This document shows, piece by piece, positions 1-11,500 of a stretch of 64,000 nt of DNA; the stretch's first letter is position 1, and every line of letters begins with the position of its first letter. The position numbers were made by a program, and so were the translations under genes. The stretch is taken from NCBI GenBank assembly GCA_013400975.1, contig WBMZ01006400.1, positions 558,001 to 622,000 of the forward strand, read 5' to 3'. Below the pieces are notes generated by a model that was not told the DNA's origin, made no database searches, and worked only from the letters and a program-made list of their open reading frames with translations. The DNA is from Atrichornis clamosus. Lineage: Eukaryota > Chordata > Aves > Passeriformes > Menuridae.

Positions 1-1060
1 AAAACTCTGTCAAATGTAGAGTCCATTGTAAAAAAGGACTGCAGTTATTCACTGCTATTGTTCAGGGATATCAAAGATATGATTAAACTTGCATTCTATT
101 ACACCACCTAGGGTGGTTTTTCTGGCTACCTGCTCATGATACAATGTACATTCCACCTGTTACTTGCATTCTCCAAGATGCATTATGATGTCTATTCCTA
201 GCTAACATCAATATTCCCTTGTAATATCAAATATGTAATGAAAAGACAGAATCCCATCTATTAAAAAGTATAAATAACACCTCAAAGAAATCCCTTTGGA
301 AAAAGGAAAACGTTAAAACAATTGACCCTTCTAAAGCATATTATCCAAATTTCTTCATTTCAGCCAGACTATAAAAATATATAGATTAAAAAAACTGATC
401 TAGAATAAAGTGGAGAGAAAAGGTTAAGAGGTCCACTTGCTTATTTCAGAGCAGTGGTCCTTCACTGATGATAAAGCATTTGGGCTTCCCAGGGGACAGG
501 TCCGGCAGATGCACCACGACCTGGCAGGACTGTGAGGAACACCTACATGTAGCAGCCTTAGGGCTTTTGTTTGTTTGCTTGTTTTTTAAAATCCTTCCCA
601 CTACTGGCAACTTGCCTGCCCAGGGGCTGAGCTGGATTTGCTTTCCGAGCGATTCCTTCTGTCTCGTTAGCAATGACAGGCTCATTTTCCCCAGTGACAC
701 CAGTGCTAGTGCCACACGGGTCTTTACTCATCTTTCACATACACTTGACATCAGAGAAGAATTGTTATAAGTAGTATTCAGGCATCCTTTTTTGTTGCTT
801 GAGCTAAGAGACTTTGGATTCAGAATCAGCAGTATAGGTTCAAAACCAAATAATGGCTTAGTATTGGAAATTCTTTCATCTCAGGTAGACAAGACCTAAA
901 AAAAAACCCCACAAAAACTGCATAAATTTTGTTTGTGTGTATGTGTGAATTATCTTAGTATTCTTTTCTACATCATGAAGAATTTAACTTTTCCAAACCT
1001 GCTCTGAGTGATGACATTTTAGGATTTTTTCAGTTAGTTTTCTTATTTTGGTTTTTTGGG
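1..1060. other. Non-coding AT-rich flank
   Basis: No gene or recognisable transposon is seen. The two opposite-strand open frames near 446-770 overlap each other and carry no recognisable domain. The stretch contains a small near-palindrome around 104-118 (ACCACC..GGTGGT) and becomes T-rich towards the assembly gap. Two pyrimidine-AG sites at about 361 and 450 resemble splice acceptors, but no good donor follows either. Confidence 0.6.
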
Positions 1061-1158
1061 TTTTTTTTTTTTNNNNNNNNNNNNNNNNNNNNNNNNNNNN
1101 NNNNNNNNNNNNNNNNNNNNNNNNNNNNNNNTTTTTTTTTTTTGTTTTTTTTTTTTTT
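1061..1158. repeat. Poly-T tract interrupted by an assembly gap
   Basis: Twelve T's (1061-1072) lead into 59 unknown bases (1073-1131). T-rich sequence resumes at 1132-1158 with a single G at 1144. The gap therefore sits inside a homopolymer that sequencing or assembly failed to resolve. The number of N's is an estimate, so downstream spacing may be wrong by an unknown amount. The tract could be a simple homopolymer or the poly-A tail of an inserted element read from the other strand; no element is recognisable beside it. Confidence 0.9.
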
Positions 1159-2590
1159 AAGTAGGCAGGTATCTGTAAACTAAATAAAAATAGGCCGTTG
1201 GAACATCCTAGATACTAGAGTATATTTAAGGTTTCTTAGTTCTCACTGGCGACAGCTGGCCTGTCACACTTAGAGCAACAAGAGCACTCAACACAACAAT
1301 CTCCATCATTGTTGTCTGGAAATAGCTAAACAACCAGCAGCATCTCCAAGGTGGTCTTGTGAAGTTTGCTGAAAGCAGAGATACATTAGTACCTTTTCTA
1401 AAGACTGGGCTATTACCTGATATCCTGTTTTAATTTGATCTAGTGAGATTCTGAAGGTTTCCATAGCATTAGAATAGTACTATTGTACAGTGTACAGTAA
1501 TAAAGAGACTCATCTGCAAAACAGCTGAAATTGTGCCCCAAAATTTTCAATTAATTTCTAAAAATCACAGAAATATCCACCAAGTTTCTCAGTGCTGCGT
1601 TGCAGCTCTCTAATGCAGCACCTGCAATGTCTGAAGGAGGATATTTTCATTAAAGCTATGGAAATTGTCATGTTTAAGTAAATAATTTCTGATGGTCTTG
1701 ATTTAGCAATTTCTTTAGAGTAAAACCTGTGGGATGTTCACAGTGTGTGTTCAAGATAAAGAAACACTTTTTGCCTTGTCCAGTCAAGAAACAGAAGTAT
1801 GTTCATCTGAGATCAACAGGGAAAGCAACATTGGAAGACAAAAGTAGAAATTATGCAAGGGATACTTAAAACATGTATTATCTGCCTATTTTTTTCTGTC
1901 CTTCAAATGCATTGTGTTTTGGCGATGAGCCATTGCAGTTCCAAAGCAGCAGCTTTTATTCAGCTGTGGACCACAGGGCACAGTATCTGCTGTTCTTTTT
2001 GCCTGTAGGGAATTTCAGATATGCATAAAAAAAAAGAAAGCAAGCATAACACTATTGACTTCAGTGATGTTTTGATGTTTTGTTGGTAGAACAGAGTATC
2101 ATTTGGCTTAAAGCAAGTGAATGTGAAATCTAATCAAGAGAACCCCAAGGAGAGTCCAGGATTTACAGCTCTCTAACAAAGATGAACTGACAGAAGGTTA
2201 AATGATGTCATTTCTAAAGTACTAAAGCACTGTCTGGTTGGGGGAACTGCAGCACTGGAACCCATTCACTTGGTAGTACGTGTGATGGGGATTTCAGACC
2301 TAAAACTGTTCAAAATTCCTCCCAAAAGAGTAAGAGCACACAGAGCACCGGTGGCAGGCCAAGACACCCTCTCCAGGCTCACATACTTTGCTAAGAACCA
2401 AGGCGACTCAGTGGATGCACTGCTTGGTGGACCCACCTACTAGGCTGGTTGATCTGTGTTGTGCCCACCTGCACACAAACTGTCCAGACCTGGGAAACAC
2501 CTACAAAGGGGACAACGTTTAAGGAAGACACGATAGTCACTCCATTTTGAAAAGTGCAACAGAAAGCAGCATTAACCTTTAAACTGACAG
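1159..2590. other. Non-coding, no feature seen
   Basis: AT-rich single-copy-looking sequence. There is no long open frame, no repeat family I recognise and no RNA gene. A small tandem GTACAGT doublet occurs near 1486-1499. Confidence 0.55.
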
Positions 2591-2793
2591 AGAGCAGGCT
2601 TAGATCAGGTGTTAGGAAGAAATGCTTCCCTGTGAGGGTGGTAACGGGTTGCCCAGAGACGCTGTGGGTGCCCCACCCCTGAAAGTGTTTAAGGACAGGT
2701 TGGATGGGCCCTTGAGCGACCTGCCCATGGCAGGAGGTTGGAACTGATGGTCTTTGAGGGCCCTTCCAACCCAATCCATTCCGTGATTCTACA
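2591..2793 (+). mobile_element. CR1 LINE, truncated 3' end
   Basis: This is the 3' end of a chicken-repeat-1 non-LTR retrotransposon. It reads through the standard blocks: 'TTAGGAAGAAATGCTTCCCT', 'GTTGCCCAGAGA', 'TTTAAGGACAGGTTGGATGG', 'TGCCCATGGCAGG', 'CCCTTCCAACCC' and the tail 'GTGATTCTA'. Compared with the usual consensus it lacks the 'GAGGCACTGGAACA' segment and the 'CTAGTGGAAGGTGTCC' segment, so it carries small internal deletions. No reverse transcriptase remains and it is immobile. A 162-codon open frame antisense to it (2391-2879) is a shadow of the repeat and not a gene. Confidence 0.93.
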
Positions 2794-3729
2794 GTTTGCT
2801 GGAGGAGGCAGATAACTGTAAATTCACAATTCAGTGTGTAGGATGATGCAAACCAGGACACGTGCTGCTGGGATGTCAATCTGTATTGCAGAAGTCAGAA
2901 ATCAGAGCTAGCTTTGAATGGTATTTAAGCTCTCTCAAGCTGTGCTACTTCATACATATTCAGTTTGTTTATTTTTCTGTTCATTTAATAATTGTGCTTA
3001 TCAATCAATTGCCACAACTGTTTGTCATGAGCTCCAATTCTGCTGTCCCACACATTAGCTCTTTGATTCCAGCTTGGTACTCCATGACAAGGACCTGGAG
3101 ACAGCCCTTGCAGCCCCTCCCCTCCTGCCACACACACAGTGCACAGTGGGGAGCAGATGGAAAGCACATGAAACAAGATGACTGTGGGCCTCCAACCTCT
3201 GTTCCTCACATCCTCCCCCCGTGGCTGGTTCTAAACAAAGGCTCTGCCAATAGATATTTTTCCTGGCAATGTAGCCCATTCAGGCTCTGGCCTTACGTGT
3301 TGAAGCTTCCTTGTTTAATTCAAACCCATGAAATCAGCTGTAGAATTTGAAACATTTTTCCCTGGCAATTGTTAGAGAAGCTCTGGAGTAGAATTCACAT
3401 GAGGCAGCAATGCCTGGTAATTCCTCCTCAGCACTGTGTGTCATATAATCCTATCTCCCACCATACCATCAGTGCTGTGCTGAGCAAAGCAAACTAACAA
3501 ACTGCAGCTCAAGCCTTTTATACTGCAAACCATTGCAGTCACACTAAAATCTTCATCACAAGCAGTCACACCGATTCATTAAAAGCTATTACTGCACCAG
3601 AGGTAAAAAAACACATGCATGGGTCAACATCTCTGGGGGTAAGAGCATCCTTCTCACCCGAATATATAACTCATCATAAAGCCTTTTAAAAAGAAAAAAA
3701 ACAAAACAAAACCAAAACCACCTCTCCCT
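2794..3729. other. Non-coding, no gene; A-rich end
   Basis: Four overlapping open frames on both strands have no coherent protein character. The right end (about 3688-3720) is A-rich low-complexity sequence built from short A-runs separated by C. No RNA gene is recognised. Confidence 0.55.
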
Positions 3730-3805
3730 GAAGAGTTTGAATCAGGTTTTTTCCCGATTTTATACCAATGTTGTGTCATAGTCATTAGCAATGTGTCTTC
3801 TAATC
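3730..3805. repeat. Diverged direct repeat, copy 1
   Basis: This segment matches 5109-5185 in the same orientation with one 1-base gap. From TATACCAATG to TAATC (3761-3805 against 5141-5185), 37 of 45 bases agree by eye; agreement is somewhat lower upstream. I do not recognise it as CR1. It may be a fragment of an old dispersed element or a local duplication. A further match, AGATTAAC(T/C)ACAGG, occurs at about 3996 and 5214, which would imply roughly 160 extra bases in this copy if the repeat continues. Confidence 0.75.
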
Positions 3806-4011
3806 TTCCCTCCTCCATAAAGCACAGTGCATGTGCTGGCACCAAGCCAACAGCACACTGGAAGAACATCCTATCACAGAGGAACTCCCAGATGGACATC
3901 CACAGCCATCCCCGAGCTCAAAGAATAGGGTGAGGAAGCAGAGAAAACAGAAAGAAAAAGGCCCTTTTTTCCTGTTTTCCAAGAAAAAGCTACAAGATTA
4001 ACTACAGGATA

Positions 4012-4135
4012 GTTCAAGTGCTTGGACAATGCTCTCAGGGCACCTGGGGTGATTTTTGGCCTTGTCATTGCAAGGCCCAGAATTGGACTCAATGATCCTT
4101 GTGGAACCCTTCCAATTCAGGTTGTGCTGTTTTCA
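4012..4135 (+). mobile_element. CR1 LINE, diverged 3' end
   Basis: The order of 'GCTTGGACAATGCTCTCAGG', 'ATTGGACTCAATGATCCTTG' and 'CCCTTCCAATTCAGG' matches the 3' end of the CR1 subfamily that normally reads 'GTTGGACTCGATGATCCTTG' followed by 'GGTCCCTTCCAACTC'. The terminal ATTCTATG tail is lost or heavily mutated. The left boundary is uncertain by 20-30 bases. It is an old, immobile fragment. Confidence 0.8.
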
Positions 4136-5108
4136 TCATCTTTTTTGTATGATATTGTTCTCTCTAGTTTCCACTGTGTTACATGCACGTGAATGCACCA
4201 ACTCACATGCACCAGAAAAGTGTTCCCTGAGATCACTCCCAGCTAAAACACACTACAGCCTTTGAAGGCATATGTTGGCCTAATAAAAACCTTCCTTCAC
4301 TCTTTAGTTTTCTTGTATTGGTGGCATCTACTGGATTTTACCTCCACTAAAGGGTAATATACCAAGTTTTAGATGACCAAGCATTCTTTCTTGCATGCAG
4401 TTAACATCAGCTTCAGTGTACAAAGAAAGCCAAAACACTCACCCATTTTTTTCAGAGGAGCTAGAACTTATATCAATGTATTGCACAAATCCAAGAAATT
4501 ATTCAGCATTTTCCCTGCTTGAAACCAACAAAAGCTTCACAGCCCTGAGGGCACCAGTAGACCTCAACCACCTTGCGCAGCCTTATCTTAGTTTTACATG
4601 ACACCAGCCCTCCCCCAGACCAGCCCTTGCCTTTGGCTCCTGGTTTTCTGCCTCAGTGGGGCAGCCCCACTCATGCTGCTCCATCTCAAAGGACTCCAAA
4701 AACTCATCCCTAAAAATATCTTTTATATATGGTGTCATGTCAACTATATACTACCCATGTGCATAACAACAGCTATATACAACAGTGATTCAATAAAATA
4801 AAAAAATCTATAAATGGCATCACCCTGCATTAAACTTTTGACTCGAGGTGAACATGGAGTAGACTTGACATTCACAGTTATTCAGGTCAGACATTTAACT
4901 CTGCGTGGTCCAGGTCCATCTCTCCCCAAGGAAAGGCTGCTCTCTCTTAATGAATGCATGCTCTTGCTTTACATTTTCCCAGAGCCAAAAGAGGTTCAGA
5001 TTGAGTTTGGCTGATATCCAAGCTCAAGCTGCACAGAAACACGAGGTGACTGCGAATACACTAATCAAAAATGTAGAGTAGACAGGAACAGAGTATTATC
5101 TCTTAAGA
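4136..5108. other. Non-coding, no recognised gene
   Basis: Short open frames only. A pyrimidine tract ending in CAG (about 4440-4455) is followed by 46 open codons to a stop at about 4596, but there is no donor and no recognised protein. I read this as chance. No repeat family is seen. Confidence 0.5.
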
Positions 5109-5185
5109 GAAGAGTTTAATTCTGGTTTTTACCCATATTTTATACCAATGATGTCTCATAGGTATTAGCAATGTTATCTCTAATC
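5109..5185. repeat. Diverged direct repeat, copy 2
   Basis: This is the partner of 3730-3805, in the same orientation and about 1.38 kb away. The shared core is TATACCAATG followed by TATTAGCAATG-like and CTAATC blocks. Flanking sequences do not match on the left. On the right a short AGATTAACCACAGG match resumes after about 28 bases. The element type is unknown. Confidence 0.75.
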
Positions 5186-7330
5186 AACTCTAATAAAACA
5201 GAAAAAAATAATTAGATTAACCACAGGCAAAGCCTTTGACTTCTTTTGTGCACCCAAATCGTAACACCAGAATGCTTGCAAAAATCATGCACTTCCTCAA
5301 ATAGACCCTTTGAGTTCAGGAATAAATGTGGGCAAGTAAATTTCAAAACTAAGACCCACATTGCAGAGTAGGTAAGTTCGATTGAAGAAAATGGAACAGA
5401 AATGCAACTCTTCACAGCAAGCCAAGGGAAAAAAAAAAAACAAAACCAGAAAAATTTTCCTCTAAGACTCAGTAAAATAGAATTCCTTTTTCATTGATGA
5501 GGGTTTAAGGATTATGCTCAGAGGTTTACAGATGACTTTTGAAAAAGAAACAAGATGCCTAAATGACCTCTGGTCAGTTTATTTAAAAAAAAAAAACTTC
5601 AAAAAAACCCAGTACACAATTTAACACCAGTACATAAGTATGTAAATGAATTTGATCTGAGAATATTTCAGATTAAAATGTCGGGTTGGGGTGTTTTTTT
5701 GCCAGACCACTGTCTTATTCAGCACATTTCTGTGACTGGAAACCCCAAAGGTATAAAGTGAACAGAACTTCAATACTGCAAGACCTGGATAGCAGATGGA
5801 CTCATTAAACTCCTTTAGAAGGTCAACTTTTGCCTATCTCTGAGTTCAAGATGATCTGTGCACGTGTCCTGGAGATTTCTGCTGGGCTGAAGCTCTGCTA
5901 CTCCTAAATCTGTTGCCATGGCACAACATATGTGTTTGAAACACAAGATTATGTGACATTACAGGCTTGTCAGAAGCAAAGCCCAGACCCTCCAGGTGCC
6001 ACCCAGCCAAAGGGCTGACAGAGACCTAAAGTTTTCTGTGTGGATCCCACCACCATTAATGTCCCTACAACACTACTTGGAGCCTCACTCCATCTTCCAT
6101 ACTCCAATATCTTCTCTGATTTTATTGGATGTTCTCATTGATTTCACTTAATGATTTATATATTACCTATACTTTAAGTGATTTGGCATTTTTCTACTGA
6201 AGGTAAGATGAATTACACAGGGAACCCACAATGGGTCACATAAAACAACCACAGCAATCTCCAAGGAGATATTAATTGTCAAGCTGTGGAAACAGAGTAA
6301 CCAAAGAAAAATAGTACAACAGAACTGAAGACAATTAGGGTGCTTCACATTATAGATTGAAGCCCAAGGACCTCAGAGATTGATAAGAGTGAAGTTGTTA
6401 TTTTAATAACAGACTGACAACTTGTGTGCAACTGGTTGTTGTAACAATAAAGTTCTACACTTCTCAGACTGTACAATTCCAGAAGGGAACAAGGGCCAGA
6501 CGCAACAGCATGGATGTAAAGGCTCAGCCTGGGCTGTGCTGAAGACCCGAGTCTGTAAACTGCCCTCTAAAGCAAGATGAAATTAGCAAAATTATTTCTT
6601 TTCCCAGAAGACCACCAAATGCTCTAGAAAATATGGTAAAACATTTCCACATCAGAAAAGATGCTGTGCTTCAGTATAAAATCCAACATAAAGCAAAAAT
6701 TAAAGAAAAAAATTATCTTGGTGAAGTGGTAGCTCAGCATGAGTAATCCTAAAGCAGGGAAAAGGAAGGATTAATCTCTTATAATTTGTAATATAATATA
6801 AGCATTATTATACATGACATTAGAAATATTAGTATTTCACTAATAAGTGGAGAAATATTTCTTTGGGAACCACCAACTCTTTCAGTATTTCTGGCTAAAC
6901 AGGTCTTCTTTATCTCCCATCTGAACAGTGTTTATACTTGTTTCCAGAAGTCATCACTGTTTCTTAAGCAGAAAAAAAAAATTATTATTATGTCAAAGGA
7001 AAAAAAAGTATAAATTAAGAAATATTTTATGTATTGTATCAGGTAAGCTGAGAAAATCATGTTGTGTTAAAATGGGGTAAAAGTTATGAATGAGACAATT
7101 TCAACACAAAACCTTCTCAACATGCCAAGAACTAATGAGTTGAAGGCAACATCCACTGGCATCCAGAGGGGAAAAGATGACCACACTAGCCCCAGAACAG
7201 GGGCAGTCCACACCCTGTGCACTGCTCTCTCCCAGCAGAAAGAGAGCATTATTTACAGGGAGAGGGTTTGAGAGCTACAACCCTGCTTGGGCAGGAGGGT
7301 GCCCTGGTCCTGAGCTGAACTTGTCCCAGC
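5186..7330. other. Non-coding AT-rich block
   Basis: No gene or transposon is recognised. Perfect A12 runs occur at about 5429-5440 and 5585-5596. The remainder is ordinary AT-rich sequence with short open frames of about 60 codons, as expected by chance. Confidence 0.55.
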
Positions 7331-7950
7331 GTGAGCCCACTGACACAATCCCTCAACCACCACGGCCAGGGGAGCGCTGGCAGTGCCACCCCTGCCACCC
7401 CAGTGCCACAGCCACCTCTGGCAAGCCGGTGGCAGTGCCCGGTGGCAGCGCCCTGCGCCAAGCGCGGCTGATTTACGGGAGCGCGTGAGACGCAATGGGC
7501 TCCCATTACAACCTGTCATCCTTTTTATGCCTTTCCTACGTGAGAACCTATTGAAAAAAAACACCACTATAATCACAAATAAAGCCACAAATATGAAAAC
7601 AAATAAAAGGTGAAGCACTGCATGCTGTTATTCCAGGGCGCCATACAAGTCCAAATGATAAAGAACAAGAGGAGGCGAGAGGGGAGGGAACAAGCCTGCA
7701 ACAGTCCTCCTCTGTGTACTGCTGTCCCCATTAGCATCAGCAGCAATTCCTCTAAACTGTGACTCGAGGGGATAATTAAACTATTGCTGCTCCCATCTTC
7801 CCCGCAGAGCAGCCCTGCCACAGCAGCCTGGGCTGCTCCTGCCGTGGCACAGCAGTAGCCCCTCGGGAGAGCTGCGGAATGCGGCAGTCCCGGCCTGCGA
7901 GAGGGAGCTCGCAAATATTTTCTGAAGTCAGTAGCGTCTCCTGCCTTCTT
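7331..7950. other. Two small CpG-rich patches
   Basis: CpG dinucleotides cluster at about 7340-7500 (a dozen in 160 bases, including AGCGCGGC and GAGCGCGTG) and again at about 7840-7990, in a window where CpG is otherwise scarce. Five open frames overlap here on both strands, which is what GC-rich DNA without stop codons produces, so none is called a gene. These may be weak regulatory CpG patches. They are too short to call CpG-island promoters with confidence. Confidence 0.5.
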
Positions 7951-10867
7951 CTATTACAGTTTTCAAACATCAAAGCCGCCCTTATTTCGGCATTTACTCA
8001 GGAACCGTTGAGGTTTCAGTGAAAGTGGGAAGATTAATTAAGTGATAGCAAGTTTGAACATGGGAGATGAATGATTAAAAGTTCTCAAGGTAAGAGTAGG
8101 TACTATCTTTTCAGAAAATGGTACCTACTTATGTTGATGAATTTCTTGCTCGGTGGTCTATAATGTCACTTCAAAATGAGAAGCTGGAGTGCTGTAAAGA
8201 GAAATTCTCTAAAAACTACTCTGCTGACATTGTAACACCACTTAAGTACAAAGCCAGATAATGCAGCATCACTCAAATACTGCCAGTCTGATAATATTTT
8301 TAAGTTATTGAAATGAAAGTCTTCTGATTTATTTGTCTGGCTGTAAGAATTATCAGAGCAGTTTAGAAAAGAAAAATAAGTGTAGCAGTTCAAATTATTA
8401 TGTTCAAGTAATTTTTTCTACTTTTTTTCATTTACAAGCTGATCTGCACTTCTAAAAACTGCATGACCATTGGAAATATGCCTCTATCTGGTAAATTCTA
8501 AGCATGTAGATAGAAAGGCAGGGGAGTACAGGCACAAGCAGCACGAGCTTTTCCACCTGCAGCTCAGTTCTGCATCAGGAAGATGAACTGAGAAGCAGCA
8601 GTGTAGCAGTGCATCCACAAGACTATTTGCTCTGCACTGAGCTCAGGGAGTTTATCCTGAGGAAGACGTGATTGTGACAAGGGCTGCCTGGCAGAGAGAG
8701 CACACAGGAACCAACAAATGAGAGCACTTTGTATTGGAGCAGTGGTCAAGCATTGGAGATCAGGCTCAGTCTCCCATTAGTAATGGTTTCTGGTGCTATC
8801 TACTACTTTTGTATTCCTTAATTTATTAAAAGTTACGTCAAAGTTAAATATTTCCAATTTAGCTAATCTTTAATCCCCTGAGGCCAACAAGGCCATGCCA
8901 GAGCCACATATGCATATTCGTTTGAGTCTTCTGACAGGGGCAAAGATAAACCATTGCCTTTAATTCCCGGAATCCCTATTTTTCTTTTTAAATCACTTGC
9001 TCCACTATTTATCATAGGGAAATCACAGGTCAAATATCCCCAACAAAACACAAACAAGCCTCTGCTGTGCAGTATAATGAGCCTCAGCTGGAAACCAGTC
9101 ATCGATGGAGCAATCAATAGCACACATGTCTGAAGAAAGCAAGGAGGTTGTAATGTCATCTGTATGCCTGACACTTACCAGCAATAACATTAATCCCTAG
9201 CAGAAATATCTGTGATACCTCTCAATATTACTTTTTACCCAGAAGTACCCAAAGAATTAATTATAAAGTTGCTTTTGAATAGTGCTTTAAACTGGAAATT
9301 GCTCTAGAGTTTAAATTAATCAGTAGATTGAAATGAATAATGGTTATTAACCAATGATTAAGTAAAAGAGCTGCAGCTACTGACTATAAAAAGGTTTGTG
9401 CTGCTTATTCACCCTGTCCCAAGACAGGTGACTGATGCTGAGTGTGCTAATTCCTGCAACATCTTTAGCAGTTGGGGGAGTGACATTCATAGCCTCTCAA
9501 AATAACATCACAGTCTATTTCAATTAGCAGTTTTCAGCGGTTTTCAGAGACAGGACCCTGCAAGGCAACTGGAGCACTCCCTCACTCAGCCATCAGCCAC
9601 TCAGCTGCTCACACAGCTCGAAGCAAACTCTTGTTTACTCCTGTCGTTGCTGTACAACATGAAAAAGGGGAGAGAAGGTGAGCACAAAAAAGCTACAGCA
9701 GCAGGAATGAATTTCTCCTGTGAGCCATCTTGGACCAAACTTTTCATTTGCCTTTCATGTAAAAAAACTCTTAATTCACATCCTGTTTGGAGATGTCGTG
9801 GAGCAAAAATCTGCCTGCACAAGGAAAGGACAACTGGAGCAATATCTTTATACCACACACTCTCCTGTGCAGTGCAACCTCTGGCACAAAACTTAAGAAA
9901 AACTGCTTGAAATTCATGCCTCCCAGAATCCTATCTATTGAATGTCTCTTGCCTTGCAGGAAGCTGGAACAATAAGTGAATCAAAGGCAGCAGAAAAATC
10001 ACCCTGTCGGGGGCAGAGAATAGTAGCTGAGAGGAAAGTACCAGAAATAGCCCAAAAATTGATATTATTTCTGTAAAAAGAAAAATTTGTAGGTTTTGCT
10101 GGGGGTAGAAAGAGAGAGGGTGGAGAAAGAAATCCCAGACCAGAACACTTTGTTATTCTGAAACATCACTAAGGAATGTTAACTCTAAAGATGTGCTCTA
10201 TCAACCAAGCTGAATTATATTGCTTAAACACATTGGATGCTGTAGTCAAAATAAACTACTGATTTATCCCAAAAGTATAAAACACAGTGTGTTTAACCAA
10301 CAAATTTTCAAATAAGTTGATTTTTTTTTTTTTGCTTTAGCAAATATCCACACCTCCAAAGAGCCCCACCATCCTACAATACCCTCAACAAAAGCATTCT
10401 CCAACGATTCTTGCTGCAGAGGGAGTTTGCTTTTCAGTGGCATGCTCGGGTCTCACAGGGCTGCAAGGCTGCCTCCCCACCTTGAATCCTGTACAGCTGT
10501 AAGCTGTTATCAGAATGCAACGTGGGGGGGAAAAAGAGTGCTTTCTGGGTATTTTTTCCTACTCAAATTCTACACAGAAATCTTAGCGACAAACTGGGTC
10601 TGTTAGGTACAATCAGTGATGAGGATCTCTGTTGTATTAAAAGGAAGGCTAATAGCATTGGAAGTGGTCAAGTCAAGAACTGAAGTGCTAAGAAATATCA
10701 GAGGTTGGCACTTTTAGTTTAGCTCACCCCTCTTGGGGCATATAACAATACATTGTGATTTAAGTGTGCTTAGTTTATCATTTACTGTTCCAGCAATGCT
10801 ATTTTCCTTACTCAGACCATGAAATAATGTGGGATCAGCAAAAGCTACCCACTAAACTAACTAGTGC
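7951..10867. other. Non-coding AT-rich block
   Basis: No gene is recognised. A T13 run lies at 10321-10333. A TATAAAAAG sequence near 9385 and a GAAG|GTGAGC donor-like site at 9678 lie about 290 bases apart, but nothing else supports a promoter and first exon. On the minus strand a CTG|GTAAGTGTC donor-like site falls at 9170-9176 with no convincing exon behind it. Confidence 0.5.
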
Positions 10868-10970
10868 TATGTGGACTGAGGTGGTTTTGTTGTTTGGGTT
10901 TTTTTCAGAAAAAAACCAACCAAACAAATATTATGTGGACTGAAGGGTTTTTCTCAGAAACCAAATCCAG
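10868..10970. repeat. Local imperfect tandem duplication, ~64-bp period
   Basis: The block starting TATGTGGACTGA at 10868 recurs at 10932. Each copy is followed by G-T-rich sequence, a TTTTTC(T)CAGAAA core and ACCAA. The second copy is shorter, lacking about 15 bases after TGGACTGA. The first copy also contains an imperfect inverted repeat, TTGTTTGGGTTTTTTT against AAAAAAACCAACCAAACAA, which could fold into a hairpin. Confidence 0.7.
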
Positions 10971-11288
10971 AGCATAAAAGGACACTTTTGATAGAGATGA
11001 CATTTAGCTGCCAGATTCCACTCTCTCTTCCATTTCACAGAAGTATTTATTTGACATAGACCAAGTTGTAGTATCTCCTGGATTCATTCCTAGTGATGAT
11101 GGAAATATTTTAACCAAATACTCCTAGAATGGGAATACGCAAGCACAGCAAATATCCAGCCAAGAGAATGCAACCAGAGTGATTCATATCCATCAAAGAT
11201 ATCATGGCCTGAAGACAGTGAAAGGTGTGAGACCCCTCAGCTCTGGGCACACTACCTATATCCTGCCTGTTTCCCCTCTCTGCTTTAG
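10971..11288. other. Non-coding, no feature seen
   Basis: Single-copy-looking sequence leading to a pyrimidine-rich tract at about 11262-11288. No gene or repeat is recognised. Confidence 0.5.
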
Positions 11289-11325
11289 CATCTGCAGATA
11301 CTTCCCGTGCCAGCTGGGAAGGCTG
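11289..11325 (+). other. Candidate 37-nt exon with strong splice sites
   Basis: A pyrimidine-rich tract (CCTGTTTCCCCTCTCTGC) ending in TTTAG at 11288 is followed by 37 bases and then CTG|GTGAGT at 11326-11331. All three reading frames are open across the 37 bases, so coding status cannot be judged. A compact CpG-rich patch begins just downstream. The call rests only on splice-site strength; pseudo-exons of this quality occur by chance in windows of this size. Confidence 0.25.
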
Positions 11326-11339
11326 GTGAGTGTTGATTT

Positions 11340-11500
11340 TCTCCTGGAAGTCAGCCATGCCCGTGTCACGGGGGCAGGATCGTGTGCCCGTGTTTGAGGC
11401 CAGTCCGTTCGCACGAGCGCTGCGGGCTCCGCGCACGCCGGCAGGGCCCGGGCTCCCTGTGTACCCTGCCCCGCACACACCTACAGAGGCCACTGCCACG
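11340..11500. promoter_or_regulatory. Compact CpG-rich patch
   Basis: About 19 CpG sites fall within roughly 170 bases, including CGTTCGCACGAGCGCTGCGG and CCGCGCACGCCGGC, in surroundings that are AT-rich and CpG-poor. Such unmethylated-looking islands often mark promoters or enhancers, but no TATA box or initiator is evident. The overlapping open frames on both strands are attributed to GC content. Confidence 0.35.

Noticed and set aside
2391..2879. 162-codon minus-strand open frame
   Set aside because: It runs antisense through the CR1 fragment and has no domain; it is a by-product of the repeat.
4440..4600. Pyrimidine-AG acceptor followed by 46 open codons
   Set aside because: No donor, no homology, and similar open stretches follow many random acceptors here.
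9385..9683. TATAAAAAG plus GTGAGC as promoter and first exon
   Set aside because: Two weak signals 290 bases apart with no downstream acceptor of note.
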